Shown here piece after piece: positions 41,895 through 51,014 of a DNA stretch of 64,000 nt. A model generated the notes under the pieces. The model had not been told where the DNA came from. It saw only the letters and a program-made list of their open reading frames with translations, and did not search any database. The first letter of the stretch is position 1. Every line of letters begins with the position of its first letter. The position numbers and the translations under genes are program-made. The stretch is taken from contig CAWDMC010000023.1 in the NCBI GenBank assembly GCA_963803295.1, forward strand, positions 496,001 to 560,000, read 5' to 3'. Origin of the DNA: CAWDMC01 sp963803295. Its GTDB lineage: Bacteria > Acidobacteriota > Terriglobia > UBA7540.

Positions 41895-43139
41895 TAGCGC
41901 CCTCTTGGTCGGCCACAAGCAGAAAGGCAGCGATAGTCGATGCCGGGCGTTCAGTCGCCTCACGGAGGCGTTGGGCTACACGCCCGCTGAGAGCCAGTTG
42001 CAAAACCGGTACTGTGACTTGCTCTGCGATTCGGTGGATGACCTGTAGCACGGTCGTCTTGCCAGCCCCAGCTCTGCCCGTAAGAACACTGAGCGGGTGA
42101 TGGAGGGCCATTTCTATGCCCCGTCGCTGCCCGGCGTTCCGCCGCAGTCCCGCATCCTTCTCAGAGTTCGCTATCGCTTCACCAATGATCGACGGGAGGT
42201 TGCCTGAGAACAGGTTCCGCTCCGGTCCAGGAGCGCCAGCAATCAACTCGCGGAGATAGTTCGTGATGGTCTTTTCCATTACAGCAGCGCCGAGAGGCTG
42301 GTAACCATCCCCGGTGGCGGCGATGGCGTGCTCGGCAAGCGCCGGTCCAGGGCCGCTCGCGCCAGGCCGTCGCTGCCCATTCCCATCGCAGCGCACACGC
42401 TCTCCAAGAGTGTCGCCCGCGGCGTCAGTGTGTGCTTGGCGTCCAGCCGTTTATACAAACAGGCTTCCACGGCAGCGACCTGGCGACGCGGATCGTCCTG
42501 TGTCATACCCAGCTCACGCGCCAGTCGGTCCGCTTTCTCCCAACCTGCCGGTCCACTTTCTCCCAACCTGCAAAGGCGAGCATCCGATAAGGATTCTCCT
42601 TCAGCTTGGTCAGCGCATCCCCACACCAGACATTGCGAACCTTATTAGCGAGGCGAGGCTCGAAGCCGTGCCTATCGAGAAACGAGATGAGGTCGGCCTC
42701 TTCGGAGACCGCCTGCCAAGTCTCCACCAGTCTCTGCGCAGTTTCCTCCGGAAGCACATAGGCGAGTTTTTCGAGGTCACCTCGGCCCAGTAATTCATAG
42801 AGGTCCGACCCGAAGTTCTTCCACAAGCGCGTTGCCTTGACTTTTCCGATACCGATGCCGTCAAAAGGCCGGATGCTTGGAAAGGAAGTCGATGATGAGC
42901 TGGCCGCGGGGTTGGATCAGGGAAGCCTGTTCGACATGGAGCTGTTCTCCGTATCGTGGGTGCCGACGGATTTCACCTGTCAGCGACCAGGTCTCCCCCA
43001 CCACGGGAGTGCGAAAAATGCGACGGCAGTCGGCCACGAAGCGCCGACGCTTGTCCGCAGCATCGCGCCCCAAAAAGATTGCCCCGCCGCGAGGGCCAGG
43101 ATAGACAGTCGTGATGGTTGCCACCGCTGAGATTCTCAC
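41895..43139 (-). pseudogene. RecD2-like SF1 helicase, frameshifted
   Basis: Starts at GTG 43139, overlapping the preceding stop (GTGA). N-terminal OB region VRISAVATITTVYPGPRGG; a +1 shift near 42,868 leads to DGIGIGKVKATRLWKNFGSD; a 23-bp tandem duplication (42,527-42,572) shifts frame again at AGWEKADRLARELG; another shift near 42,335 leads to the ATPase part with Walker A LTGRAGAGKTTVLQVIH and LALSGRVAQRLREATERPAS. Motif II and everything after is lost or inverted. Last gene of a four-gene overlapping module. Confidence 0.75.
42527..42572. repeat. 23-bp tandem duplication inside the helicase pseudogene
   Basis: GGTCCGCTTTCTCCCAACCT and GGTCCACTTTCTCCCAACCT each continue three bases to make two adjacent 23-bp units differing at one base. 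As 23 is not a multiple of three it breaks the frame. Confidence 0.8.
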
Positions 43140-43568
43140 GGGATCACCCACCGGCCCACTTGGAGCACCTCCTCCTCAATCACTCGGTAACGAATCAGTT
43201 TTTGCTCGGCCGTTGCCAGCCGTTTACGCAGGTCCTCGTTCTCCGCCTTCACGCTCGCCAGTTGCTGCTCAAGCTGGAGAATGCGGCGTTCCTTAATGTC
43301 CAGTTGCCGCTGGACGCGGGCTAAGCCTTGACGGCTCCTGCTTGCCTTCGCCGAGGCCACCGATAAATTCCGTCAGTAGGCGCTTCACACCGGCATTGGT
43401 GTAGAAGACATTCCTGAGTACACCCGAGGCTTCGGCGATGGCGGTGACGTTCGGGCGGCCATCCTGTAAGGGAAGCGATTCGCCGGCCGCCTTGAGCTCG
43501 GCGAGATAGTGGCGAACCTTTACCAGGTCTCCTCACCCCGTTCCCGGCCGGATAATCGATCAGTCTTC
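43136..43568 (-). pseudogene. HTH/coiled-coil protein of the recombinase module (second), broken
   Basis: Starts ATGAAGACTGATCG overlapping the previous stop (ATGA). MKTDRLSGRERGEETW then a stop; the same frame goes on VRHYLAELKAAGESLPLQDG, TAIAEASGVLRNVFYTNAG, an HTH-like region. A shift near 43,350 leads to the coiled coil RRILQLEQQLASVKAENEDL ending EVLQVGRWVIP. Its end overlaps the helicase GTG. Layout recalls DUF6262/TnpC-type partners of transposon recombinases. Confidence 0.6.
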
Positions 43569-44082
43569 ATGCGTGGCCACCACCTTCAACGGAGTACGCC
43601 CGGCAGCCTTGAATCCGGCTGATTTCCTCGCGGAGGGAGGCGTTCTGACGCTCGTAAACCGCCATTCGCTCGGCTCTCTCCCGTTCGACGAGGATCTGTT
43701 GGCCAATGCGATTGATCTCCAGAGCTAGCAGCCGGTTTTGCTCGCGCAACCTTTCGACCTCGTTTCGCAGTTCAGCGATCTTCTCTTCTTTTGCGTTAGA
43801 ATCAGTTACCACCTGTCGCCGTTTGTTTCTAAGCTCCTCAAAACGGCCGTTGATCTCCGGGAACATCCATTCGCCGCTCGGCAGCTTTCGGACCACAGTG
43901 TTGATGTTGACCCCGGCTTCGCGTGCCAGCGTCGTCTTTGTCCATCGGTACTCGCGCCTCACCACGACCGTGTGACCGCTCTCCATCCGGTCCAGCGCTT
44001 CGAGCAGTTTCAAGCGGGTTTTGACGGAACGCTCCGTGTGGTACCGGCGCAGGCCGGCCATTTTCTTCGCCGCGACTTTCAT
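43567..44082 (-). CDS. HTH/coiled-coil protein of the recombinase module (first), intact
   Basis: 171 residues from MKVAAKKMAGLRRYHTERSV. HTH-like TKTTLAREAGVNINTVVRKL, then a long coiled coil (IAELRNEVERLREQNRLLAL, ERERAERMAVYERQNASLRE). Start and stop overlap both neighbours (ATGA each), so it is read as part of recombinase-HTH-HTH-helicase. Resembles TnpC/DUF6262 accessory proteins of Tn554-like elements in organisation; I cannot confirm homology. Confidence 0.65.
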   Translation of the reverse strand: MKVAAKKMAGLRRYHTERSVKTRLKLLEALDRMESGHTVVVRREYRWTKTTLAREAGVNINTVVRKLPSGEWMFPEINGRFEELRNKRRQVVTDSNAKEEKIAELRNEVERLREQNRLLALEINRIGQQILVERERAERMAVYERQNASLREEISRIQGCRAYSVEGGGHA

Positions 44083-45180
44083 GACAGATCCCGCAGGATT
44101 CTGCTGACCGCGTGAATATCCCGGAGCGCCTTCTGGTAAGGTTCTGCCTGGGATTTCAGCTCCGTCAGTTCCGCACAGTCGCGTTGGACTTTTTCCCAGT
44201 GAGGTTTGTGCTCCGGTGTGATAATCGAGTTCGGACACGCACCGGGATTGCAGTGTTTCAGGATTCGATTTCCTTCGGTGCAGAGCGCAGACTCCGACCG
44301 AAACCAACAGTAGTTCGACGCGGCGCAGGAATAGATGCGCTGGCCTGCTTCTACCAGATCGCGGATCATCCTCTTGCGCAGATGGTCCCCGGCTTCTCCG
44401 CGAAAATCCTTTTCCAAGCGGCCTTCTGCAATTGCCTCGTCTATTTTCTTCTTCAGTCGAGAGCCCCCGGGGCCCGCCATCTGATCCGCCCGCAATGCTT
44501 TGTCGAAACTTTCTAGAGACACCCTCCCGTTCTCTTCCTCCATTAGCATCCACAGTTCCGAGTCATTGCCGACGTAATAGTCCGTCATCGAGAGAGAAAT
44601 GTGCTTGAAGTGGTCCTTCAGCGCAAGCAAGTTCGTCGTGTCGTGCCTGACGACATATCGCGCGAAGCTGCGCCGAAACATGTGCGGGTGAAGGTGGAAG
44701 GGTCGCCCGCCTGAGTCCCTCAGGCCGAGCATCGCCACGAAGCGCTTGAGTCTCTGTAAAATGGAGGGCCCTGACAGCGGGGTTCGGGTGGCGTACCGCC
44801 CGTAGTTAGCCGGTATGGGCATCCATAGATAAGAGACTGTGGCTTTTCGTCGGACGTTCTTCCCAGCCGCTCTAAAACGTGAACCGCCTTGGCGCAAAGC
44901 GGCCCGCCCAACCACTTGGCCTTGCGACCGTCGGGCACGCCCTGCATTTTGAAAACCCGGCTGTGCACCCACACGAGGTCCGGTTGGCCGGAGCTGGTTT
45001 CTGTCTTACAGCAGCCTTCCCGCAATGAGAGGAGTTCACTGAGGCGCATACCGGTCGTAAAGGCAATCAGCACGAAGCAGGCAGTCTGGAGATATTCCAG
45101 TTCCTTACTCAAGAGCCGCAAAGAACGTAGCCCTCGTTCGAGCCGAGTGCCAGCAAGCTGATATCCAGACGTAGAGTGCT
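44079..45180 (-). pseudogene. Tyrosine recombinase, frameshifted
   Basis: The 5' part has LQTACFVLIAFTTGMRLSEL (first catalytic Arg) in one frame up to GRTSDEKPQSLIYG. Near 44,820 the frame changes and continues PIPANYGRYATRTPLSGPS, HPHMFRRSFARYVVRHDTTN (HxxR) and HISLSMTDYYVGNDSE with the likely nucleophile Tyr. After the catalytic domain, about 120 residues with Cys pairs (CAASNYCWF, CNPGACPNSI) form a zinc-like tail. The N-terminal core-binding domain is not recognisable. Confidence 0.75.
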
Positions 45181-45516
45181 GGCGTAAGCAGCGCGTGCGA
45201 TGATGCTGAGCATCACCCTGGCTTTTGTGCCTCGGGATTCTCTTCATTTTGTCGGATGCAGCACAGCAGCACGGCAGAAGACGCGAGTCAGTCAAATCAA
45301 ACATACGAGAAAAATCGCTCGGATAACGGCAAGAGGCGTTTGTAAACCAGACGCTGGCGCAGCATGCCCTGGCTCTACTGGCCCGGCTGTTCCGGTATGG
45401 GAAGATCAACTATCACGGCGGCTTTTTCAACCTGCAATCCGGTTGCGCCGCGAGACTGCCCGTGGACCCGGGTCTCTGGCGACGAATCCGAAGGCGGGGT
45501 GCGGCCTGAGCGGCGG
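45181..45516. other. Decayed upstream part of the recombinase module
   Basis: About 335 bp where I find no convincing protein. It may hold the lost N-terminal part of the recombinase. Confidence 0.4.
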
Positions 45517-45774
45517 CTACTGGATTCTGCTCTTGCCTCTGTCGAGGTCGCAGAGGGTTGCATTGATCTCTCGGAGATTCTCCAGGATCGTCCGTGCTTC
45601 CGCCGCTAATTCCTCAAGCTCCTCGGCGGATTCCGGTGACACGGGGTACAAGAACTCGATGTAGTCCCTCTCATCCTCGTCCTGAATGAACTGGCGGATC
45701 TTCTCGAGGCTCTCTTCCGACCGCCTCTCCAGAAGAGCCATGATCTCAGCTTTCGTGTTCACAGGTTTGTCCAT
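45517..45774 (-). CDS. Small acidic helical protein, unknown
   Basis: 85 residues, about a quarter Glu/Asp: EIMALLERRSEESLEKIRQF, DEDERDYIEFLYPVSPESAE, LEELAAEARTILENLREINA. No recognised family. GAAGG lies about 9 bp before the ATG. It follows the gene ending at 45,787 by 12 bp and is likely in its operon. Confidence 0.55.
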   Translation of the reverse strand: MDKPVNTKAEIMALLERRSEESLEKIRQFIQDEDERDYIEFLYPVSPESAEELEELAAEARTILENLREINATLCDLDRGKSRIQ

Positions 45775-45786
45775 CTAAATTAACCT

Positions 45787-47342
45787 TCAGTCCAATGCCA
45801 GTGCGCCTGCGTAGTCGGTGGTCTCGCCCAGCTTGGTCTTGATCTCCCGCAACCAGGCCCGACGGCTGGAGCCGTGGACGATGCGCCCCAGAAACCCCGG
45901 CTTCTCCGCGGCATTGGCGCTGTTATGGCGAATCTCCTCTTTGGTTAGCCGGGTATAGAGGGCAAGAAACGCTTCTAGGTTGGCCGGCTTCGAAAACAAG
46001 TAAGTGGCGTGTCCCACCTGGGGTCTCTCAACCGCGAGACCTCTTTCCAGTTCAAAGATGTACTCCGCCTGGAAGAGGTAGAGCCGCCGCGCCCTCTGGC
46101 ACAACTGGCGGTAGAAGAAGTCGTCATAGCCGGGTACCCAGGAGATCTGAGCGACGTCGAAGTCGCCCGGAAGTCCGAGGTCCCAACAGAGCCTTCGCAG
46201 TTCTTCCTTCTCGGTCGGCTGGCGTTCAATACGAGCCCGTATCTGATCGAGCGCGGCGGAGAACTCGCCGAAGCGATGGAAAGTCCTTCGCGCGGTTTCA
46301 ATCTGGCCGGTGATGTCCGCCGTAAACGTCAGCGTCATCCGGCTGGGTAAGGCGGTTTCCCATTGGAGGATCTGCCACTCACCTCGGCGGCGACGGTACT
46401 TGCCGCTCTGGACGAAGTCTGCCTCGATCTCGACCTTGGCTCCCAGCAGATGTTTCCACTGGCTCCAGGTCGCGTCCCAAACCAGCGGCAGGGCCGATTG
46501 ATCGAGCAGAACCTCAAGTTTGCGCCGGACATCGCGATAGCTCGCCCAGTCGCTTGAGAAGTCGAACTTGCGAAGCGGCGCCCGCAAGCGGAGATGCCGG
46601 CGCTCGGGCAGAAAGACAGGATGCGCGTGGCGAAGAACGTCTGACCATCCCTGGACCGGTCCCCCGCTACGAGAAGTGATCCAAACCCGCCATAGGGGAA
46701 CAGCACCGGCGCGGACGGATCGGACAACAAGGCGTCATCGCAGGCCCGCAGCTCCGGCCGGGCCAGGAGGTTGAAGGCCCGTTCCAGAGTGGCCTGTTCA
46801 GCTTTGGGAGCACCTGCGGCCTGGAGTTCCAGCTGCCGCAGTCTGAAGGCCAGCCGTAAATCGGCTAGAGAAGCGACCGGAGCGATGCGCACCGTGTCGT
46901 ACAGACTGGTTTGGCGCTCCCAGGGCTGGTGACGATTTGCGACGTAAAAGTAGTCGCGGAGAACCTCGCAGGGCAGGTGGACGGAAGAAATGCCAAGCTG
47001 TCCCCGGAGAACTTCAGCCCGCACATAGAGCCGGTCGCGCTTATCGGTCTTGGGCTGGGCGGCATGGGAGCCTGATAGAGGTCCTGGCGGCGCGGCAGGC
47101 GAGGTCTTGCCGATGTAGAGTTCGGTTCCTGCGCCGTCGGAGTCGAGGGCCAGAGGGAACTCGATCTCGTCTGCAGGGCGGATGTGAGAGGCGAGGGAGG
47201 CGGAGACCAGGATGGAGCTCCCGTCCTCAAACCGGCAGGCGGTCTTATCACCCTCGGATTTGATCTCCGAAACAACGCCGTGGCGGACGGCTCCGGCGGG
47301 TGCAGCCGGTTGCAAGGCAGTTTCCATAACTGGGTGCAGCAT
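45787..47342 (-). pseudogene. Unknown protein of about 515 residues, split by one frameshift
   Basis: The first part (METALQPAAPAGAVRHGVVS, RFEDGSSILVSASLASHIRP, LYVRAEVLRGQLGISSVHLP) runs to DGQTFFATRI. The rest is in another frame from about 46,618: PVFLPERRHLRLRAPLRKFD, ASYRDVRRKLEVLLDQ, ISWVPGYDDFFYRQLCQR, then LGETTDYAGALALD at the end. The first frame runs on 90 codons of nonsense. I recognise no family. It could also be a sequencing error, in which case it is one intact gene. Start uncertain (47,342 or 47,327). Confidence 0.55.
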
Positions 47343-47959
47343 AGTCAGGTTGGGCAAAGTCGTCAAATGGCCCTGCTAAGCCGCTAAGTGACTGACCAAC
47401 ACCAGGATACGTTTGTGGCTGGAGAATGTCGGAAGAATCGCAAAAAACTTTGAGCTGGGAAACAGCGAGAGTGCTGGCTTTCCATCCTGGGTCTCACTCG
47501 CCCCACCGCTGTTTCCAAAGGCCAAGCGCCGGCCCACCCCGTGGCGGGATCATCTCTCCCAGGTCGTGCAGGGCCCTTCGACTGGCCCAACCTCCGGCAA
47601 CTTCCACCACGAGGATCCTGTCGCTATTATCATTGAGGGCCCGGCGCAAGATTTCCTTACCTCGGGGGTTACTTTAATTAGGGTAAACACTGTGGTTCTA
47701 TGGGTGGGCAGTGACCATAACCGTGTTCGTCCAATGCAGCCACAATGACCGTACAGACCTATCTCTAGTGTCAGCAACCTGTCCATCGATACCTGACACA
47801 GAGGATCATTAGCCTAACCATCCCTCACTGTACCGTCTATGTTGTAGTAGAGTAAGATGTTAGGCTGTACAACGCGGTACGACGTGGTACTAAGGCGTCC
47901 AGACAACGGACGCAATCGTCTGACAGGGTTGGAAGTGGTGGTCAGGTTGGCATAGTGAC
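47343..47959. other. Intergenic region with inverted repeats
   Basis: About 617 bp, no gene recognised. Contains GTGTCAG...CTGACAC (47,769-47,801) and GTAC-rich repeats GTACAACGCGGTACGACGTG near 47,877. AT content rises toward the HNH gene. Confidence 0.45.
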
Positions 47960-48511
47960 TCATATCTCCACTGGCTCCGCTGGATACGACTGATGGTTAT
48001 CCCTTGCCCAGCTTTCTTCCCTGTCACGCTCTTCCTCTTCCAGCCGAGCTAGCTTAGCTGCCGCTCCGGGGAATAGTTCGTCAAGGGAGAGCTTCTGTTT
48101 CTTCTTCAGCTTGCGGACAATCTCAAGATCGGCTGGTCGGTCCTTCTCCAATTGCTTCCTATATGCCCTGCTGGCACGTTGGTGCTCGGCGTTAGTCTTC
48201 GGCTGAGGGTAGATTCTGTCTCCCAAGTTCTCTCCTTTGGATGCCATGCGCAAGTGCGCGGGATTTACACAGTGCCGCCGTCCCTGACAGGCTACGCTAT
48301 GGGCAACTTGCAAGGCCGGGTTGTAATCGTCCTTGAGCAGTCGGTACATCAGAACATGAGCCTTTGTCGTGCGACCACCAAGGAAGAAATTCCGGTAGAC
48401 GATTCTGGGATTATCGCCGCCCCACAGCCAGCAACCATGTTCGTCATCGACTACTATTCTCTTGACGAAGCGTGCGAACTCCTTATCCATCAATTCAGCC
48501 CTATTGCTCAT
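47960..48511 (-). CDS. HNH endonuclease
   Basis: 183 residues. DDEHGCWLWGGDNPRIVYRN, AHVLMYRLLKDDYNPALQVA and HSVACQGRRHCVNPAHLRMA make an HNH nuclease of the phage/intron type: His in VAHS, Asn and His in CVNPAHL. Basic C-terminal helix (VRKLKKKQKLSLDELF). AAGGGG lies upstream of ATG 48511. Likely a mobile-element or homing-type nuclease. Confidence 0.75.
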   Translation of the reverse strand: MSNRAELMDKEFARFVKRIVVDDEHGCWLWGGDNPRIVYRNFFLGGRTTKAHVLMYRLLKDDYNPALQVAHSVACQGRRHCVNPAHLRMASKGENLGDRIYPQPKTNAEHQRASRAYRKQLEKDRPADLEIVRKLKKKQKLSLDELFPGAAAKLARLEEEERDREESWARDNHQSYPAEPVEI

Positions 48512-49258
48512 CCCGTCGTTCCCCTTATCCTCGTTGGTCCGGCCCCGGTCGAGGGGTCGCGTCTTGCTGAGCCCTACCCACTGGTAACGAGGGGGCCGGG
48601 ACGACGAATCCCGGCCCTTGCCTTGGGGGAGGCGGCAACAACGGGTGACTAGTCCGCTGTTCCATTGTGACAAACCCCATTATACTCCTTTTTGAGTCGG
48701 CTGTCAAGTCTAACTTATAGATTATAGGATTCTTAGCTTGCATACTTGTGCAGTAACGACGAGTGTCGTACGAGATCATCAGAGCTAAAGACTAAGAGAT
48801 GGCAGTTAGCCGAAGATGTGGATGGACTTCTGAGCCGTACAGCGTCAAGAACAGCGGGGAGGTACCAGGGTAGCCCTAACGGTGAGATCGTCGTTCCTAC
48901 GGCACCAGGGGCACTTTTTCAGGCAAGTTTCTAGATTCTACGAAGGTACTGGAGGTGGACCGGGGGAGAGAGGTCAAGTCAATGGCAATCGGTAGACTCT
49001 CCCCCAGCGGTTCAACGTGAGGTTGAGAGTATCCTACCCAAAGGTGTTTTACACTTTCAGTGACGGGCGTCACATTTTCTCGATACCAATCGAGGTGGCA
49101 AAAGCATCATAGGCGACAGGGACAGCTGGACGAGGGCAACTTCGACGGACCCTCTGAGGTTTGGGATACTTCCCCCCGCCCAAACCGCCCACTGTCCCTC
49201 TATTTCTGCTTGAAAAGGGCCGCTGCTGGGATTGAAATTAGTGTTACAATCCCCTTCC
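48512..49258. other. Intergenic region between HNH and integrase genes
   Basis: 747 bp between divergent genes; presumably their promoters. Contains the hairpin at 48,593-48,617. No coding sequence recognised. Confidence 0.45.
48593..48617 (-). terminator. GC-rich hairpin upstream of the HNH gene
   Basis: GGGCCGGGA-CGACGAA-TCCCGGCCC, 9-bp perfect stem, about 80 bp before the HNH start. Could be an attenuator or the terminator of a lost upstream gene. Similar in sequence to the hairpin at 50,979-51,009. Confidence 0.5.
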
Positions 49259-50563
49259 ATGGGTCGCAGCAGGTTCCAAGCCGGGTCTATCCGCGAACGC
49301 TTCGGAAAATGGGAGGGATCGTACTGGAAGTACAGAGTAGATGAATCGGGAAGGGAAGTACGTTCTCACCCTTCCGTCAACCTCGGAAACGTCAAGGAAA
49401 CCACCCGCACGGAAGCTAAGCAGAAGCTGCGGGAGATCATCGAAGCCGAATCCCCCTCCAGGCCGGACGGCGCAATTACCATCGCGAATTTCGTCAACCG
49501 GGTGTGGCTGCCAGTGGCTCGGGCTAATTGGCGCGATACGACCGAACAGGCGAACCGGGGTCTACTGAAGAATCAAGTGCTGGCGTGCGGATTCGGGGAG
49601 CGACCGTTAGAGAATACGAGTCTCGCAGACCTCCAACTGCACATTAACGGCCTTGGGGAGAAGGGCTTCTCGTACAGCATCTTGCAGCACTCGGTCTCGT
49701 TGTTCAAACAGTTGTTTGACTTCGCCGTCGAAAACGAGTACGTGCGCCGTGACCCGGCCCGGAAACTCAGGATTCCCAAGGAACAGAGGGAGCGACATAT
49801 TCTCAAGCATCAAGTCTTGCGGACATTCGACGGGGCCAAAGAAGAATCATATTGGGAAGAGACTGTCAACCGTGGCGCTTCTCGAAAAGCCTATCTCACC
49901 GTTGAACAAATGCGTCAATTGTGTGGGAGGTTCGCAGGTAGGGACCGCCTAATAGTTGCTATCGCCTGTTGTCTTGCCCTGCGACCTAGCGAACTGTTCG
50001 CTCTGACCCCTGAGTCCTACGACGGACATGATCTTTGCATTTCGCGTCGGGTGTATCGGGGCCGGGTAGGTCTGCCCGGAGAATTGAAAACGCCTAGCGC
50101 CGAAGACAGCTTACCAGTACCGCGTGTCCTACGGCAGATGATAGAAGCGTGGGTAGCTGAGAAGCGACCCTGCTGTTGGTTGTTCGAGTCGAGCAGGCAC
50201 ACTCCCACGAACAAGGCCAATTGGGAGCGTCGTGTCTTGAGTCCGATGTCAGCCTTCATTGCCGGTCTGAATGGGGCTGTGGTAAACTTCCAAATGCTCC
50301 GGCGAAGTTGGGTAACAAACGCTGTATTGTTCGACATCGACTTGCCCGAGCGGGAAGCCGTTCTCCGGCACGCCAGTTCGCGGGCTGGGATCGCAATAAG
50401 CGTCTACCAGATGAGACTTCGGGACAGGCTACTGGAGGGTTTGGATAAGATGTGTGACGCCATACTAGGTGGCCTGCCAATCGAAGCCGAATCCTTGTCG
50501 ACCTTCGAAAAGTCCGATTCAGTAGCTGATTCTGTAGGAGATTTTGTAGGCGCTAGTCAGTAA
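49259..50563 (+). CDS. Tyrosine-type site-specific integrase
   Basis: 434 residues. N-terminal arm-binding-like region (GSIRERFGKWEGSYWKYRVD), SAM-like core-binding region about 85-195, catalytic domain about 210-400: LIVAIACCLALRPSELFALT (Arg), LKTPSAEDSLPVP (Lys), VNFQMLRRSWVTNAVL (the usual HxxR is QMLRR), LRHASSRAGIAISVYQ (His, Tyr nucleophile). The stop is 10 bp before a tRNA-Gly gene, a common att site. ATG 49259 starts MGRSRFQ. Confidence 0.85.
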   Translation: MGRSRFQAGSIRERFGKWEGSYWKYRVDESGREVRSHPSVNLGNVKETTRTEAKQKLREIIEAESPSRPDGAITIANFVNRVWLPVARANWRDTTEQANRGLLKNQVLACGFGERPLENTSLADLQLHINGLGEKGFSYSILQHSVSLFKQLFDFAVENEYVRRDPARKLRIPKEQRERHILKHQVLRTFDGAKEESYWEETVNRGASRKAYLTVEQMRQLCGRFAGRDRLIVAIACCLALRPSELFALTPESYDGHDLCISRRVYRGRVGLPGELKTPSAEDSLPVPRVLRQMIEAWVAEKRPCCWLFESSRHTPTNKANWERRVLSPMSAFIAGLNGAVVNFQMLRRSWVTNAVLFDIDLPEREAVLRHASSRAGIAISVYQMRLRDRLLEGLDKMCDAILGGLPIEAESLSTFEKSDSVADSVGDFVGASQ

Positions 50564-50573
50564 GTTGTTGAAA

Positions 50574-50648
<75 letters not shown>

Positions 50649-50978
50649 TACTTCCAACTCCTTACATCCTTAGGAACGGAATCAAGCGCGTACAAATGTT
50701 GAGTTCAGAATCGACCTTCTCCACCATGACCATCGGTCTGCCTCAACTGACAGACCGCCTAAGACTGCATCCACACATCCTGTCCAAAACTTCGAGGACT
50801 CGCTCTCGTAACCGCATTTGAATCCAGTGGTAGAGCAACGGGCCACCCTCAGTATTCCATTTCACAGCGCCTTAAGCGTTTTTGTGTGGTTTTTCCGTCC
50901 ATCATGAAAGCGCAAGATCGACAAACGCAAATCGACTCGAGCTCGATGATCGATGCTCCGAGTCTTAGCAGGGAAAAC
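50649..50978. other. Intergenic region
   Basis: 330 bp with no gene recognised. AATCCAGTGGTAGAGCAACG near 50,821 resembles a tRNA D-arm but the rest of a tRNA is absent. Confidence 0.4.
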
Positions 50979-51009
50979 AAGGGCCGGAATCATGTTGATC
51001 CCGGCCCTT
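50979..51009 (+). terminator. Terminator-like hairpin
   Basis: AAGGGCCGG / CCGGCCCTT, 9-bp stem, 13-nt loop, followed by CTTACG. The group II intron 5' end (GTGTGC) begins six bases later. Confidence 0.7.
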
Positions 51010-51014
51010 CTTAC

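Noticed and set aside
49259..50563. Integrase plus tRNA as proof of a prophage to the right
   Set aside because: No phage structural genes, and the integrase is on the wrong side of the tRNA for simple 3'-end integration.
50821..50845. Second tRNA after tRNA-Gly
   Set aside because: Only a D-arm-like word is present; no acceptor, anticodon or T arm can be folded.
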